This document shows, piece by piece, positions 1 to 9,889 of a stretch of 64,000 nucleotides of DNA. Within the stretch, counting starts at the first letter, position 1. Each line of letters begins with the position of its first letter. The notes beneath the pieces are model-generated. The model did not search any database, was not told the origin of the DNA, and saw only the letters and a program-made list of their open reading frames with translations. Origin of the DNA: Bacillus sp. (in: firmicutes) (GTDB lineage Bacteria; Bacillota; Bacilli; Bacillales; Cytobacillaceae); the NCBI GenBank assembly GCA_011524525.1, contig WTKE01000108.1, positions 1-64,000 of the forward strand, read 5' to 3'. The translations under genes and the position numbers were made by a program.

Positions 1-40
1 GTTGACGTTTGTTGTCTTGTTCAGTTTTCAAGGTTCAATT
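1..40 (-). other. rRNA operon leader-like sequence (16S would lie to the left, outside the window)
   Basis: Reverse complement reads AATTGAACCTTGAAAACTGAACAAGACAACAAACGTCAAC, the CCTTGAAAACTGAACAA.ACAA motif typical of Bacillus rrn leaders and spacers. Confidence 0.65.
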
Positions 41-52
41 AAGCACTTGATT

Positions 53-81
53 ATCATACTATATCATTTCACCATTGTCAA
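53..81 (-). promoter_or_regulatory. sigma-A promoter, rrn P2-like
   Basis: Minus strand TTGACA - 17 nt - TATGAT. Confidence 0.75.
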
Positions 82-138
82 CTTCTACGAAAAACTTTTT
101 GAAAGTTATTCAAGTCGTTGTTGTCGGCTACTTGTATT

Positions 139-167
139 ACTATAACATCACGATTCGCAGAAGTCAA
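139..167 (-). promoter_or_regulatory. sigma-A promoter, rrn P1-like
   Basis: Minus strand TTGACT - 17 nt - TATAGT, 86 bp upstream of the second promoter. Both -35 boxes share the context AGAAGTTGAC. Confidence 0.7.
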
Positions 168-318
168 CTTCTGTTTTCGAATTATTTTTTGAGGACACTT
201 CAAATTTTGAAGCCGAAGAATATCTTACATAATTTCACGATAAAATACAATAACTTTTTTCTTTCTCATCATTTAACATAGAAATTGCGGACATCAAAGA
301 TATCCGCATCACAATTTA

Positions 319-1128
319 TCATTTATTTCGTTTTCTAATCTTAAAGATCGGATCCTTCATTGCCTCACCGCGAGTGTACTCATCCAAACTTTTAAAAGTA
401 TAACCTTTCTTTTTTAAGTCCTTAATGATTGTTTCCAACGCATCCGCATTGTCTTTAGATACAGTATGCAACAGCAATACCGCTCCCGGATGGATCTGCT
501 TCATCACATTATTGTAAGAATACTGCCAGCCCTTTTGGTCATCGCGGTACCAGTCAACAAAAGCAAGAGACCAGAAAACGTGGGTATAGCCCATTTCCTT
601 TGCCTTCATAAGAGTACGTTCACTAAATACCCCTCGAGGTGGGCGAAGATATACCATATGTTTTACCCCGGTTATTTCTTCGGTACCTGCACGAACTTTT
701 TCAAGCTCTCGGTAAAATCGTTCGTCACCTACGGTCGTCATATCTGGGTGATAATACGAATGATTGCCAACAATATGACCTTCATCAGCCATCCGCTTCA
801 CAAGATCAGATGCACTTTCTAAGTAATGACCCGTTATGAAAAAGGCGGCTGGCACTTTCTCTTTTTTCAGCACATCAAGTACTTTGGCAGTGTACCCATT
901 TTCATAGCCATTATCAAATGTTAAGAATATGTCCTTTTTCTTAGGGTCACCTTTATAAAAGGCACCGTACTTCTCTAACAGCTCGTCATACTCTTTTCCG
1001 GCTTCGACCGGTTCCTCATTTGAAGATTTTTTAAAGCCCCAGTGAATCGGAGCATTGGAGACACTTGCTGAGACGATGGTCGAAAAGCTAAGCAATAAGG
1101 AAAAAAGGATGGCTAACAGCTTTTTCAT
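319..1128 (-). CDS. pdaA: delta-lactam-biosynthetic polysaccharide deacetylase PdaA
   Basis: Signal peptide, then INWGFKK-like start, LTFDNGYENGYT, GNHSYYHPDM and LRPPRGVFSE motifs of PdaA. Start taken at MKKLLAIL. Confidence 0.9.
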   Translation of the reverse strand: MKKLLAILFSLLLSFSTIVSASVSNAPIHWGFKKSSNEEPVEAGKEYDELLEKYGAFYKGDPKKKDIFLTFDNGYENGYTAKVLDVLKKEKVPAAFFITGHYLESASDLVKRMADEGHIVGNHSYYHPDMTTVGDERFYRELEKVRAGTEEITGVKHMVYLRPPRGVFSERTLMKAKEMGYTHVFWSLAFVDWYRDDQKGWQYSYNNVMKQIHPGAVLLLHTVSKDNADALETIIKDLKKKGYTFKSLDEYTRGEAMKDPIFKIRKRNK

Positions 1129-1193
1129 CTGTAGTCCCCTCTCACAGTACAAGTTTCCCTTATTGTCCGTAATTAGAGAAAAAATCATTCATA

Positions 1194-1730
1194 TTATTTA
1201 GAAAATCCTAGTGAAGCTTTGTTAGCTAAAACAAATTCAGCAATGGCTTGAGCATTCTCCATCGGACCATTTATAAAAGTATCCACTTCTATATCATAGG
1301 TTTCATTCTGTTGGTGAACAAATTGAAGTTGCTGTCTTGCTTGTCCAATTCTTCGATCACCCCGTGCCAACTCCCGCTTCTCCAGTTCTTCCACAGGACA
1401 ATGAACACCAACAAAATAGATGGGATAGTCTCTCAATGTATGATAAGCATCTGTGATCGTTTCTTGATCGTGAAGTACATGGTCGATAATCAGATGAATA
1501 CCTTGATCAGAAAACATAGCAATCGACCGATGGAAAAACTTTTCTGTAGGGACAGGGATTAGACGGTCTGTCCCTCGTTCTTCCATTCTTTCTATGATTG
1601 TGTCGTAGTCATCCACACTAAAATGAAAGTAGTTAGGAAGAAGCTTCACGATTTCGTTTGACAATGTGCTTTTCCCCGCACTAGAAGCACCATTTAAAAA
1701 GATAATATTCCCCTTCATTTGTTCCTCCAT
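1194..1730 (-). CDS. chloramphenicol phosphotransferase-like P-loop kinase
   Basis: Walker A GASSAGKST and VDDYD as in the CPT-like family. Start uncertain (MEEQMKGN or MKGN). Confidence 0.7.
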   Translation of the reverse strand: MEEQMKGNIIFLNGASSAGKSTLSNEIVKLLPNYFHFSVDDYDTIIERMEERGTDRLIPVPTEKFFHRSIAMFSDQGIHLIIDHVLHDQETITDAYHTLRDYPIYFVGVHCPVEELEKRELARGDRRIGQARQQLQFVHQQNETYDIEVDTFINGPMENAQAIAEFVLANKASLGFSK

Positions 1731-1774
1731 TATGTAAAAAATCGAGCGCTCCACGAGCACTCGACGATTCTATA

Positions 1775-3325
1775 TTAAAAGACTCGTTCTTTGAATTTAG
1801 CCAGTTTTTCTAAAGATGACTTTTCCACATCTTGATGCAAGCTGTTTCCATGGGAATCCATTGTCACAACGGCTGTAAAACCTTCTACTTTTAAATGCCA
1901 CATTGCTTCTGGAATTCCAAATTGCATAAGGTCTACACCTTCAACTGATTTAATACAATCTGCATAGTATTGGGCTGCTCCCCCGATTGCATTCAAATAC
2001 ACACCGCCATGTTCTTTTAAGGCAGCTAGAGTTTTTAAACCCATTCCGCCTTTTCCAATAACCGCACGGATACCAAATCTCTTCATGATATCTCCTTGAT
2101 AAGGCTCCTCACGAATACTGGTTGTTGGCCCAGCCGCTTTTACATGCCATTGGCCTTCTTCATCCTTTAGCATAACCGGTCCACAGTGGTAAATAATTTG
2201 TCCGTCCAGGCTAATTGGTGCATCATGGTCAGACAAATATTTATGAATGGCATCGCGCCCTGTGTACATCATGCCATTAATTTTAACAACATCGCCCACT
2301 TGAAGTTCACGGATTTGCTCTTCTGTGATAGGGGCTTCAAGAGTAACAACACGATTCTCTGTTTCTTGAGAAGCAGCTGTTTGTGCTTGTGCTTCTTGTT
2401 CTGCAGCAAAATCCACGTTTTCTCCTTCTTGATACATCCAGCTGTTGATCTCACCTGTTTCCGGATTCACTTCTACTCCTAAACGGCGATAGGCCCAACA
2501 ATTATACGCTACTGATACGAAGAAGCTCGCAGGAATACGGTTAATAACACCTACTTTACATCCAAGTAGAGTGGTTTCTCCACCAAATCCCATCGTACCA
2601 ATTCCCAATTCATTGGCATGATCCATCACATACTCTTCTAATTTTCGAAGATCTTCGTTAGGATTCACATCATCTACCGAACGGAATAGCTGCTCTTTTG
2701 CTAGTTCATAACCAGATGTTCGATCTCCCCCGATACCGACACCGATAAAACCAGCGCTACAGCCTTGTCCTTGTGCTTGGTAGACGGAGTGCATAATACA
2801 TTTTCGAATTCCATCTAGATCACGGCCCGCACGACCAAGTCCTTCTAGCTCTGCTGGAAGGCTATATTGAATATTTTTATTTTCACAACCGCCACCTTTT
2901 AATATGAGGCGCACGTCGATATAATCATTTTCCCATTGTTCGAACTTGATAACAGGGGTACCTTCTCCAAGATTGTCTCCACTGTTATCTCCCGTAAGAG
3001 AATCGACTGAGTTTGGACGAAGTTTTCCGGCTTTCGTCGCTTCTTTAATCGCTTCTTTAATCGCTTTTTTCATCACGATTTGGTTGGCTCCAACAGGCGT
3101 TTTAATTTTAAACGTTGGCAAACCTGTATCCTGACAGATTGGCGACACATTGTCATCTGCCATCATAATATTGTTTGTAATCGTTGCTAAGCTCATTGCT
3201 GAGCGTGTACCTGCGCTCTCTTTTTCTTTCGCCGCACGAATGGCACGTCGAACATCCTTTGGCAGCCTTGTTGATGTTTCTACGATGAGTTGATACATAC
3301 TTTCCTGAAACTTCTCGATATTCAT
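1775..3325 (-). CDS. class I fumarate hydratase
   Basis: 516 aa. ICQDTGLPTFKIKTPVG, GGGCENKN, and C-terminal beta-domain motifs GPTTSIREEPYQGD and GKGGMG. Confidence 0.9.
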   Translation of the reverse strand: MNIEKFQESMYQLIVETSTRLPKDVRRAIRAAKEKESAGTRSAMSLATITNNIMMADDNVSPICQDTGLPTFKIKTPVGANQIVMKKAIKEAIKEATKAGKLRPNSVDSLTGDNSGDNLGEGTPVIKFEQWENDYIDVRLILKGGGCENKNIQYSLPAELEGLGRAGRDLDGIRKCIMHSVYQAQGQGCSAGFIGVGIGGDRTSGYELAKEQLFRSVDDVNPNEDLRKLEEYVMDHANELGIGTMGFGGETTLLGCKVGVINRIPASFFVSVAYNCWAYRRLGVEVNPETGEINSWMYQEGENVDFAAEQEAQAQTAASQETENRVVTLEAPITEEQIRELQVGDVVKINGMMYTGRDAIHKYLSDHDAPISLDGQIIYHCGPVMLKDEEGQWHVKAAGPTTSIREEPYQGDIMKRFGIRAVIGKGGMGLKTLAALKEHGGVYLNAIGGAAQYYADCIKSVEGVDLMQFGIPEAMWHLKVEGFTAVVTMDSHGNSLHQDVEKSSLEKLAKFKERVF

Positions 3326-3476
3326 GACTGGTTCCCCTTCCCCATGTATCTAAAAAATAAGTATGAATTTTTCAACATTTCCCCATCACATATTATACTC
3401 CTATCACGATTTGATGGAAAGGGTTTCGGCAATATGTTCCGTCCGCTCCTTGGAATATAGAAAAAGGCCGTGACAT

Positions 3477-4106
3477 TCACGGCCGCCCCACTCCATACTT
3501 CTTCACCAACAAATACCTCTGAAGCCCATGCGTCAGACGAATTGCTTCTTGCTGATGTTGGATTTCGAGATCCCTTTCTCCACGTTTGCCAGCAACCTCC
3601 GCTAATATCGCTTCCTTCATCCACGGTTTCTTCTGCTCATTAGCGAGTTGCAAGGCATGCTCTAGCTCTTCCTCTTCAATGGCCAACAGCCCCTCATAAT
3701 ACAATCGCAACGCTGGGTGCTTGATCTGAGCAATTACATTTTTTTCTTCCACTAACTTTCCTTTATACGCAGCATATGTAACAGAATATATCGTATAATA
3801 ATGACCTTTTTTATATTTTTCACGTACATCACGAAGTGCTTTTTCAACTTGAAAGTCATCCTCGTTTGCTAACGCATAATAAAAATGAAATATAGGCTGA
3901 TTCAATCTAGCTTCTAAAAACCTCTCAACCTTACTCATATTGTCCGTGATATAGAGGTTGATCATGATTGGCAAATAGCTCACTGCTGCCGTAATGAATA
4001 AAATCATTACAATTAATATCCAAAATGGAATGTCAACCAATGCCGCAATGGTACCAAGAACGATGGCAAACCCTAATATAATCGTAAACTGACTCCTACT
4101 TAACAT
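3477..4106 (-). CDS. membrane-anchored hypothetical protein with TPR-like helical domain
   Basis: 209-aa ORF, two N-terminal TM segments followed by alpha-helical repeats. Confidence 0.65.
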   Translation of the reverse strand: MLSRSQFTIILGFAIVLGTIAALVDIPFWILIVMILFITAAVSYLPIMINLYITDNMSKVERFLEARLNQPIFHFYYALANEDDFQVEKALRDVREKYKKGHYYTIYSVTYAAYKGKLVEEKNVIAQIKHPALRLYYEGLLAIEEEELEHALQLANEQKKPWMKEAILAEVAGKRGERDLEIQHQQEAIRLTHGLQRYLLVKKYGVGRP

Positions 4107-4111
4107 AAAAG

Positions 4112-4297
4112 TTATTCCCTCTTTCTCTCCTGTTCAAGCAATTCAATAATACGGTCAAGTTTTTCTTCAACCGCTGAAGAGGAAGGTTTCTTCGAGCGGT
4201 TTAAATAGCTCACAAGTATATAAATAAATACAGTAACAAATCCGACCATTAATAGCATGGAAAAAATCTGAAATATCAAATCTCCCATATTCAACAT
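4112..4297 (-). CDS. small membrane protein with C-terminal coiled coil
   Basis: 61-aa ORF, one TM segment then EEKLDRIIELLEQERKRE. Adjacent and codirectional with the previous gene. Confidence 0.6.
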   Translation of the reverse strand: MLNMGDLIFQIFSMLLMVGFVTVFIYILVSYLNRSKKPSSSAVEEKLDRIIELLEQERKRE

Positions 4298-4390
4298 TCT
4301 TCACATCCTTTCTATATATATGTACGAATACATCAAACATAAGTTTCATCATAGAAAAAAGTGCAGCTACATTTAGCTACACTTTATCAT

Positions 4391-4576
4391 TTATAGATCG
4401 CGGTTATTAAATTCTCGGCATTTCGATTCTAAATCGTCAATCATTTCAATCAGACGATCGATATCTTCAAGCTCTGTATTTTCTGGTTCAATCGCATCCA
4501 ATACTTCAATAAACATATTTAATCGTTGTTTTAAAAATGTAACCTGTGTGTTTTTATCGCTAACTTTGTTACCCAA
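4391..4576 (-). CDS. SE1561 family protein
   Basis: Resembles the SE1561 family (TFLKQRLNMFIEVLDAIEPE...EDIDRLIEMIDDLE.KCREF). Confidence 0.75.
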   Translation of the reverse strand: MGNKVSDKNTQVTFLKQRLNMFIEVLDAIEPENTELEDIDRLIEMIDDLESKCREFNNRDL

Positions 4577-4742
4577 TTCGAATCGCTCCTTTCACTCGTT
4601 TTTCATCCTACAGAAATTCTTTCTAACTTTCAAGGCTGTTTGTTTCTATTTTCCCCATTTTTCGAAGAACTTGAACATGGATTGACAGATTCATCATACA
4701 AATTGATAATAGCAAAGGATGATCTTGAAAAGGAGAGAATCG

Positions 4743-5861
4743 ATGAAGACAATGAACAAACCACTTATCACTCCCCAATATGATCCTTGGGAAGCCTATA
4801 TGGATATGGAACAACACGGGAAAATGACCCTGTCAAATATAGAATTTACAACAACCACACTTTGCAATATGCGCTGTGAGCATTGTGCAGTTGGTTATAC
4901 TTTGCAGCCAAAGGATCCTAAGGGCTTGCCAATTGACTTATTAATTCAAAGGCTTGATGAAATACCACATCTTCGCTCGCTTAGTATTACAGGTGGAGAG
5001 CCTATGCTTTCACTCAAGTCTGTTGAGAACTATGTGCTTCCTTTGTTTGAGTATGCCCATTCACGCGGTGTTCGTACTCAGATTAACTCAAATCTTACAT
5101 TAGATATTGAACGCTATTATAAAATCAGTCCCTATCTAGATGTTCTTCATATTTCACATAATTGGGGAACGGAAGATGATTTTATCGATGGTGGGTTTGC
5201 TATGATGGAGAAGAAACCAACTCGCGAACAACGCGCCGCACTTTTCAATCGAATGATTGAAAACAGCCGTGCATTGGTCGATGCAGGGGTAATGGTATCA
5301 GCAGAGACGATGCTAAATAAGAGGACTCTTCCCTACTTAGAAAGTATTCACGAGCAGATCGTTGAAGAAATGAAGTGTCAACGTCATGAGATTCACCCTA
5401 TGTACCCTTCCGACTTTGCATCCAATCTCGAAGTTCTTGGGCTAGACGAGATTCGGCAAGCAATCCATCAATTACTTGACTTCCGAAACGAAAATGTATG
5501 GATGCTATTTGGAACGTTACCATTCTATGCGTGTAACACAAGTGAAGAAGATCAAGCTCTTTTACAAAAGCTTTATCATGCAAAAAATGTGACTGTCCGT
5601 AATGATCCCGATGGACGCTCACGACTCAATATTAATATTTTCACAGGTGATGTCATCGTAACCGATTTCGGTGATACTCCACCACTTGGAAATGTCCAAA
5701 CCGATGAGTTACCTGCCATTTTTAATAAATGGCTTGAGTCCCCCTTAGCAAAAAGCCTAAGCTGCCACTGCCCAGCCGCTCGCTGCCTAGGACCGAATGT
5801 GTTAGTGAAAAACAGCTATTATAAAGGTGTGGATTTTTCTTCACGTAAAGCACTAATTTAA
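4743..5861 (+). CDS. yfkAB: radical SAM / CxCxxxxC motif protein YfkAB
   Basis: CNMRCEHC radical SAM motif, SITGGEPML, and C-terminal CHCPAARC. Start at MKTMNKPL. Confidence 0.9.
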   Translation: MKTMNKPLITPQYDPWEAYMDMEQHGKMTLSNIEFTTTTLCNMRCEHCAVGYTLQPKDPKGLPIDLLIQRLDEIPHLRSLSITGGEPMLSLKSVENYVLPLFEYAHSRGVRTQINSNLTLDIERYYKISPYLDVLHISHNWGTEDDFIDGGFAMMEKKPTREQRAALFNRMIENSRALVDAGVMVSAETMLNKRTLPYLESIHEQIVEEMKCQRHEIHPMYPSDFASNLEVLGLDEIRQAIHQLLDFRNENVWMLFGTLPFYACNTSEEDQALLQKLYHAKNVTVRNDPDGRSRLNINIFTGDVIVTDFGDTPPLGNVQTDELPAIFNKWLESPLAKSLSCHCPAARCLGPNVLVKNSYYKGVDFSSRKALI

Positions 5862-5867
5862 AAAATA

Positions 5868-5902
5868 AGGGTCGATCACCATGTTGAGTGATCGACCTTT
5901 AC
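5868..5902. terminator. Rho-independent terminator (bidirectional)
   Basis: GGTCGATCACcatgttgaGTGATCGACC with flanking A/T runs, between convergent genes. Confidence 0.75.
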
Positions 5903-5904
5903 TT

Positions 5905-6729
5905 TCACCTAGGCTTATCTGGTGCGATGAATCCAAATGAAACATGGTCCTGAACAGGAATCCAAGCACCAATTCCTTGTGACGTCACGTTTTTCACCAC
6001 GATCATTTTTTTGCTACCTTTAAGCATGATATACACTTCACCATAAGTGACTTTCCCTTTTTCATTCACAGCTGGTGCGTATCCATAGAGGTAGCCAAGG
6101 CGTTTCGGTGGTACATTGTATACTTGATCTTTTTTCGTTCCTCCGCCTACGACGGTTTCAAATGCGAGAGGAAGACCAGTTTTTTCAGCAGCTTTTAACA
6201 GCATCATTTTCTTTACATCCTCTGCATTAGCCACCTTTGAGGTTAAGCCACCTCGGACAATTTTCTGCATTTCTTGTACATAATGCATTTGGTAGTTTGT
6301 GTTTCCACCCCGATTGTCTACATAATTCGTATTAATTTTTTGATATTCCCAGTTCGGTGCCGTTTCACTTGATTCATAATTTAACGGCCATTGTCCTAAG
6401 TAAATGATCGCACGGTAACCGACAGCAAATGGTGTACTGTTCACAGTTGTTTCATTTAACATGCGAATCAATTCTGGATTTTCAATTTTCACCTTAGAAG
6501 ATTCAATTAAATCCTTCGTCAGTTCACTAGGTTGTAAGGTCGGCATATCCTGCGTTGGGTTTGGATATGTATTTTCTTTTGTAATGTTTAGTACCGAGTT
6601 TGGAACTTGAACCTGTTGTTTCTTTTCCTTTTTTGCTTCAGGTGCAGCTGGTTTTTCAGCGTGTATAGTGGAAAAAGATAAGAGCGAGAAAAGAAAGCCA
6701 ACGACTAGCGCATACAATAACTTTCTCAT
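5905..6729 (-). CDS. yfkD: YfkD family protein
   Basis: Signal peptide, PNSVLNITKENTYPNPTQDMPTLQPS, and synteny with yfkAB and yfkE. Confidence 0.8.
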   Translation of the reverse strand: MRKLLYALVVGFLFSLLSFSTIHAEKPAAPEAKKEKKQQVQVPNSVLNITKENTYPNPTQDMPTLQPSELTKDLIESSKVKIENPELIRMLNETTVNSTPFAVGYRAIIYLGQWPLNYESSETAPNWEYQKINTNYVDNRGGNTNYQMHYVQEMQKIVRGGLTSKVANAEDVKKMMLLKAAEKTGLPLAFETVVGGGTKKDQVYNVPPKRLGYLYGYAPAVNEKGKVTYGEVYIMLKGSKKMIVVKNVTSQGIGAWIPVQDHVSFGFIAPDKPR

Positions 6730-6816
6730 GTAGTGGAACTCCTTTCAGCTAACTCATAGATTTGATATTAGTTTTTTCGGAGTTCCATCAAATTATCCAT
6801 TTGCCAAAAACTTCTA

Positions 6817-7452
6817 CTATCTCTTAATTAAAACTCTTTCCCACATCAAACTAAAAAAAGCAATAAACGGCCCAAGACCAAGTGCCACAGCAAATGTACC
6901 TAACCCTATCGGCCCATGAAGGAGAACCGCAAAGCATAACGCTAGAACCTCACCAATCGTTTTGGCGGTTCCGAGAGTAATCTTGTATCTCTCCTTCAAG
7001 GCAATCATAAAATCATCGATGGGGCTCAGTGGCCATCTAGCCTGTATATACGTAGCGATACCTAATGAAATGAGTAGGATTCCCACGGAAAGGCTTATTA
7101 ACTTAGGATAAAACCCTACAGGATGAAACCCATCAAACACAAATAATAACCACCCATCAATAAAAATCCCACTAATAGCGACCGTGATGGCGCAGGATAC
7201 TTCAGGGATCGTCTTCTTGATCAGCGCATTCAAGAAGATGAGAAGTAGACCAATAATGATGGACCAACCACCAACCGTTAGCCCTAGTAAATGGGTCAAA
7301 CCAACATTCAGTGAATCCCAAGGGCCAGCACCAAGATCAGCTTTTATGGTCAAAGAAGCACCTAAAGTCAAAATAGCAAGTCCACCAACATAGAACAATA
7401 ACCGATGTATAAACAACGAGTAAATAAGCCCCCTTTCGCCAAATTGTAACAA
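6817..7452 (-). CDS. YczE/YitT family membrane protein
   Basis: Multi-TM; GAGPWDSLNVGL and SPIDDFMIAL motifs. Confidence 0.75.
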   Translation of the reverse strand: MLQFGERGLIYSLFIHRLLFYVGGLAILTLGASLTIKADLGAGPWDSLNVGLTHLLGLTVGGWSIIIGLLLIFLNALIKKTIPEVSCAITVAISGIFIDGWLLFVFDGFHPVGFYPKLISLSVGILLISLGIATYIQARWPLSPIDDFMIALKERYKITLGTAKTIGEVLALCFAVLLHGPIGLGTFAVALGLGPFIAFFSLMWERVLIKR

Positions 7453-7471
7453 TATTGTAATGTTCTGAATA

Positions 7472-7500
7472 TTTACATAAATAATTTTATCAGCTATAAT
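7472..7500 (+). promoter_or_regulatory. sigma-A promoter with no obvious downstream ORF
   Basis: TTTACA - 17 nt - TATAAT. Confidence 0.65.
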
Positions 7501-7504
7501 TAGC

Positions 7505-7755
7505 TTACATTCTTAATAAAGGAGGATAGCAGAGCATACGCTTAACACTTTTTAAAGGAGGTTTGTAGTTTATCTTGTTATTCGTCTCTTCTTTAACGAA
7601 ACCATTATCATAGAGAGGGAGTTGATAAACTAGAAAACAAGCGTCTGTATCTTTTTATTCCGACCTTGTCCAACATATTCTTGGAAATGTAAATATTACT
7701 TAAAAAAAAAATAAAAAAAAGACTCTGTACCGTTTCTTGATACAGAGTCTTTTTG
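7505..7755 (+). ncRNA. candidate structured small RNA
   Basis: Follows a good promoter, ends at a strong terminator, has no ORF track entry, two AAAGGAGG motifs and nested inverted repeats. Confidence 0.4.
7717..7755. terminator. bidirectional Rho-independent terminator
   Basis: AAAGACTCTGTAccgtttcttgaTACAGAGTCTTT flanked by A and T runs. Confidence 0.85.
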
Positions 7756-7758
7756 TCC

Positions 7759-8817
7759 TTATAGTAAGTAAAAACCAATCCCCATAATAAAATAGGCAGC
7801 TAGCAAGGTCGCCCCTTCAAACCAGTTGGATTCTCCATCGTTTGCAATGATAATCGACAATAACACAGCCGACGCCATCGCAATCAGCTCTTGTATAGTG
7901 AATACTAATGGCATCGGTGTTGGGAAAAATAACGAAACTAACACAAGCGCTGGTGCAACGAACATCGATATTTGCAGGGTCGAACCCACCGCAATTTCTA
8001 CTGCGATATCCATCTTGTTTTTATAAGCCATAATTACGGCCGATGCGTGCTCAGCAGCATTTCCGACAATGGCCACGATAATAACCCCGATGAAAAGCTC
8101 GGTCCATCCAAAGGTTTCTCCAACTACTTCAAAGGTATGAACGAGATTTTCAGAAACGTAAGCGACAGCAAGTGTGGCAATAAATAAAACTCCGATCGCT
8201 TTGTTTCTTCCCCATTCTGGTACCTCTTCTTCATGTTCTCCACCTTCCTGAGTGGTTTGGTAGACCCCTCGATGAGTAACCAGCTTAAAAAATAATGCCG
8301 CTAAATATAAAAGAATTAAAATCACCGAGATGCCAATGCTTAAGGACATTTTTTCCGTTGGTTCCATGGTCATCGAAAATACTTCAGGTATTACAAATGC
8401 AACAATCACGGCAAACATTAATAATCCGGAATTATGCCTTGCATCAAACACATTAAAGGTTTGTCTTTTATATTTTAGTCCGCCGACAAAAAACGAAAGT
8501 CCCGCCACCAATAAAAGGTTTCCAAGTACAGAACCGGTTAATGAGGCAAGCACGACACCCGTTAATCCAGCTTTTAACGCAAATACAGAAATAATTAACT
8601 CAACCGCATTACCAAAGGTCGCATTCAATAATCCACCTACCCGTGGCCCCGTAACAATAGCCAAGCTCTCGGTCGCTCTCCCCATGAAGCTAGATAACGC
8701 AATAATCGTTAAACAGTAGATAATAAACATAATAATGCTCGACCAGTGCATCATTGTACCAATCACAGATAACGGTACACCAACAAGGACCAATATCATG
8801 AATACTTTATTTGCCAT
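7759..8817 (-). CDS. chaA: calcium/proton exchanger (CaCA family)
   Basis: GRATESLAIVTGPRVGGLLNATFGNAVELIIS and GNAAEHASAV repeats; syntenic with yfkE. Confidence 0.88.
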   Translation of the reverse strand: MANKVFMILVLVGVPLSVIGTMMHWSSIIMFIIYCLTIIALSSFMGRATESLAIVTGPRVGGLLNATFGNAVELIISVFALKAGLTGVVLASLTGSVLGNLLLVAGLSFFVGGLKYKRQTFNVFDARHNSGLLMFAVIVAFVIPEVFSMTMEPTEKMSLSIGISVILILLYLAALFFKLVTHRGVYQTTQEGGEHEEEVPEWGRNKAIGVLFIATLAVAYVSENLVHTFEVVGETFGWTELFIGVIIVAIVGNAAEHASAVIMAYKNKMDIAVEIAVGSTLQISMFVAPALVLVSLFFPTPMPLVFTIQELIAMASAVLLSIIIANDGESNWFEGATLLAAYFIMGIGFYLL

Positions 8818-8908
8818 AATGTCTTCCTTCTTCCATGTAAAATTTATCAGTTATAAAAACTCGGTAACGAGACAGATTATAGATAGCTTCTTAAAAGGAG
8901 AGATCGCC

Positions 8909-9322
8909 ATGAATGTAAAAGATAAAGTACTACATATGTTTGATAAACACGCGATTGGAACACTCGCTACCATTCAAGATGGGAAACCGTTTAGCCGATT
9001 TATGCTCTTTTTTCACGATGGGTTGAAATTATATGCAGCTACTCACAAACACACGCATAAGCTAGATGATATAAATGCCAATCCGAATGTTCATATTTTA
9101 CTCGGTCTAGAAGCAGGAAGCTTTACCAGCCATTATTGCGAAATGGAAGCAACCGCCTCTATTGAGGAATCACCAGACCTCCGGAAAAGATTTTGGGACG
9201 ACTCGTTAGCTGAATGGATGTCGGGCTCGGATGATCCGAATTACGTATTATTAGCTTTTAAGCCAGAAAAAATACTATATTTTGAAAAAGCTGGAAGTGA
9301 GCCGGAAGAGCTAACCATGTAA
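8909..9322 (+). CDS. general stress protein, pyridoxamine 5'-phosphate oxidase-like family
   Basis: 137 aa with RBS AAAAGGAG; IGTLATIQDGKPFSRFMLFFHDGLKLY. Confidence 0.8.
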   Translation: MNVKDKVLHMFDKHAIGTLATIQDGKPFSRFMLFFHDGLKLYAATHKHTHKLDDINANPNVHILLGLEAGSFTSHYCEMEATASIEESPDLRKRFWDDSLAEWMSGSDDPNYVLLAFKPEKILYFEKAGSEPEELTM

Positions 9323-9325
9323 AAC

Positions 9326-9356
9326 GAGGGGCAGAAAAATTCTGCCCCTCCCTTTT
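9326..9356. terminator. Rho-independent terminator
   Basis: GAGGGGCAGAaaaaTTCTGCCCCTCCCTTTT. Confidence 0.8.
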
Positions 9357-9360
9357 ATAA

Positions 9361-9747
9361 TCACTTTGAAGCAATTTCAAACGTTTCAATGATCTCAATT
9401 TTTCCAATCACGGATTGAACCATCGAGCAGTTTTTCCGTGTTAATTCCATTGCCTTATGGATTTTCTTTTCGTCTAGGTTCACACCTTTAATCGTAAAGT
9501 GAACTTTAATCAACTCAACTCGATCCGCTTCCTCTTTGTTTCTTTCCACATCTGTAGCAATATGTATATCTTCAATCGTCATGCGCATCTTTTCAAGCAC
9601 TTTGCGAAGAACTCCCCCGCTACATACAGCAACTGAAGCAACTAAAAGCTGATAAGGACGGAATCCGTAAGCTTCATCACCAGCCACATCTAATCTTCCA
9701 TATGGTGTTTCTGTATAAAACCCAACATCCTTCATATGAAATTCCAT
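9361..9747 (-). CDS. OsmC family protein
   Basis: 128 aa; PYQLLVASVAVCSGGVLRKVLEK and CSMVQSV. Confidence 0.8.
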   Translation of the reverse strand: MEFHMKDVGFYTETPYGRLDVAGDEAYGFRPYQLLVASVAVCSGGVLRKVLEKMRMTIEDIHIATDVERNKEEADRVELIKVHFTIKGVNLDEKKIHKAMELTRKNCSMVQSVIGKIEIIETFEIASK

Positions 9748-9889
9748 TTTTTCTCACCTCGATATGATTTTTATACACATGAGACTACACTATTTTTCCA
9801 TTTTTAAAAAGAACTTCAACACAAAAATTTGTTTCAACCTTCGAAATATTCTTGTATGATGGGAGAAGAAATATGAAGGAGAAACAATC

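Noticed and set aside
75-281. 68-aa ORF on plus strand at the left edge
   Set aside because: Lies antisense over the rrn promoter region, low complexity, no RBS.
3322-3624. 100-aa ORF (-)
   Set aside because: Overlaps 3477-4106 in another frame and lacks a recognisable domain.
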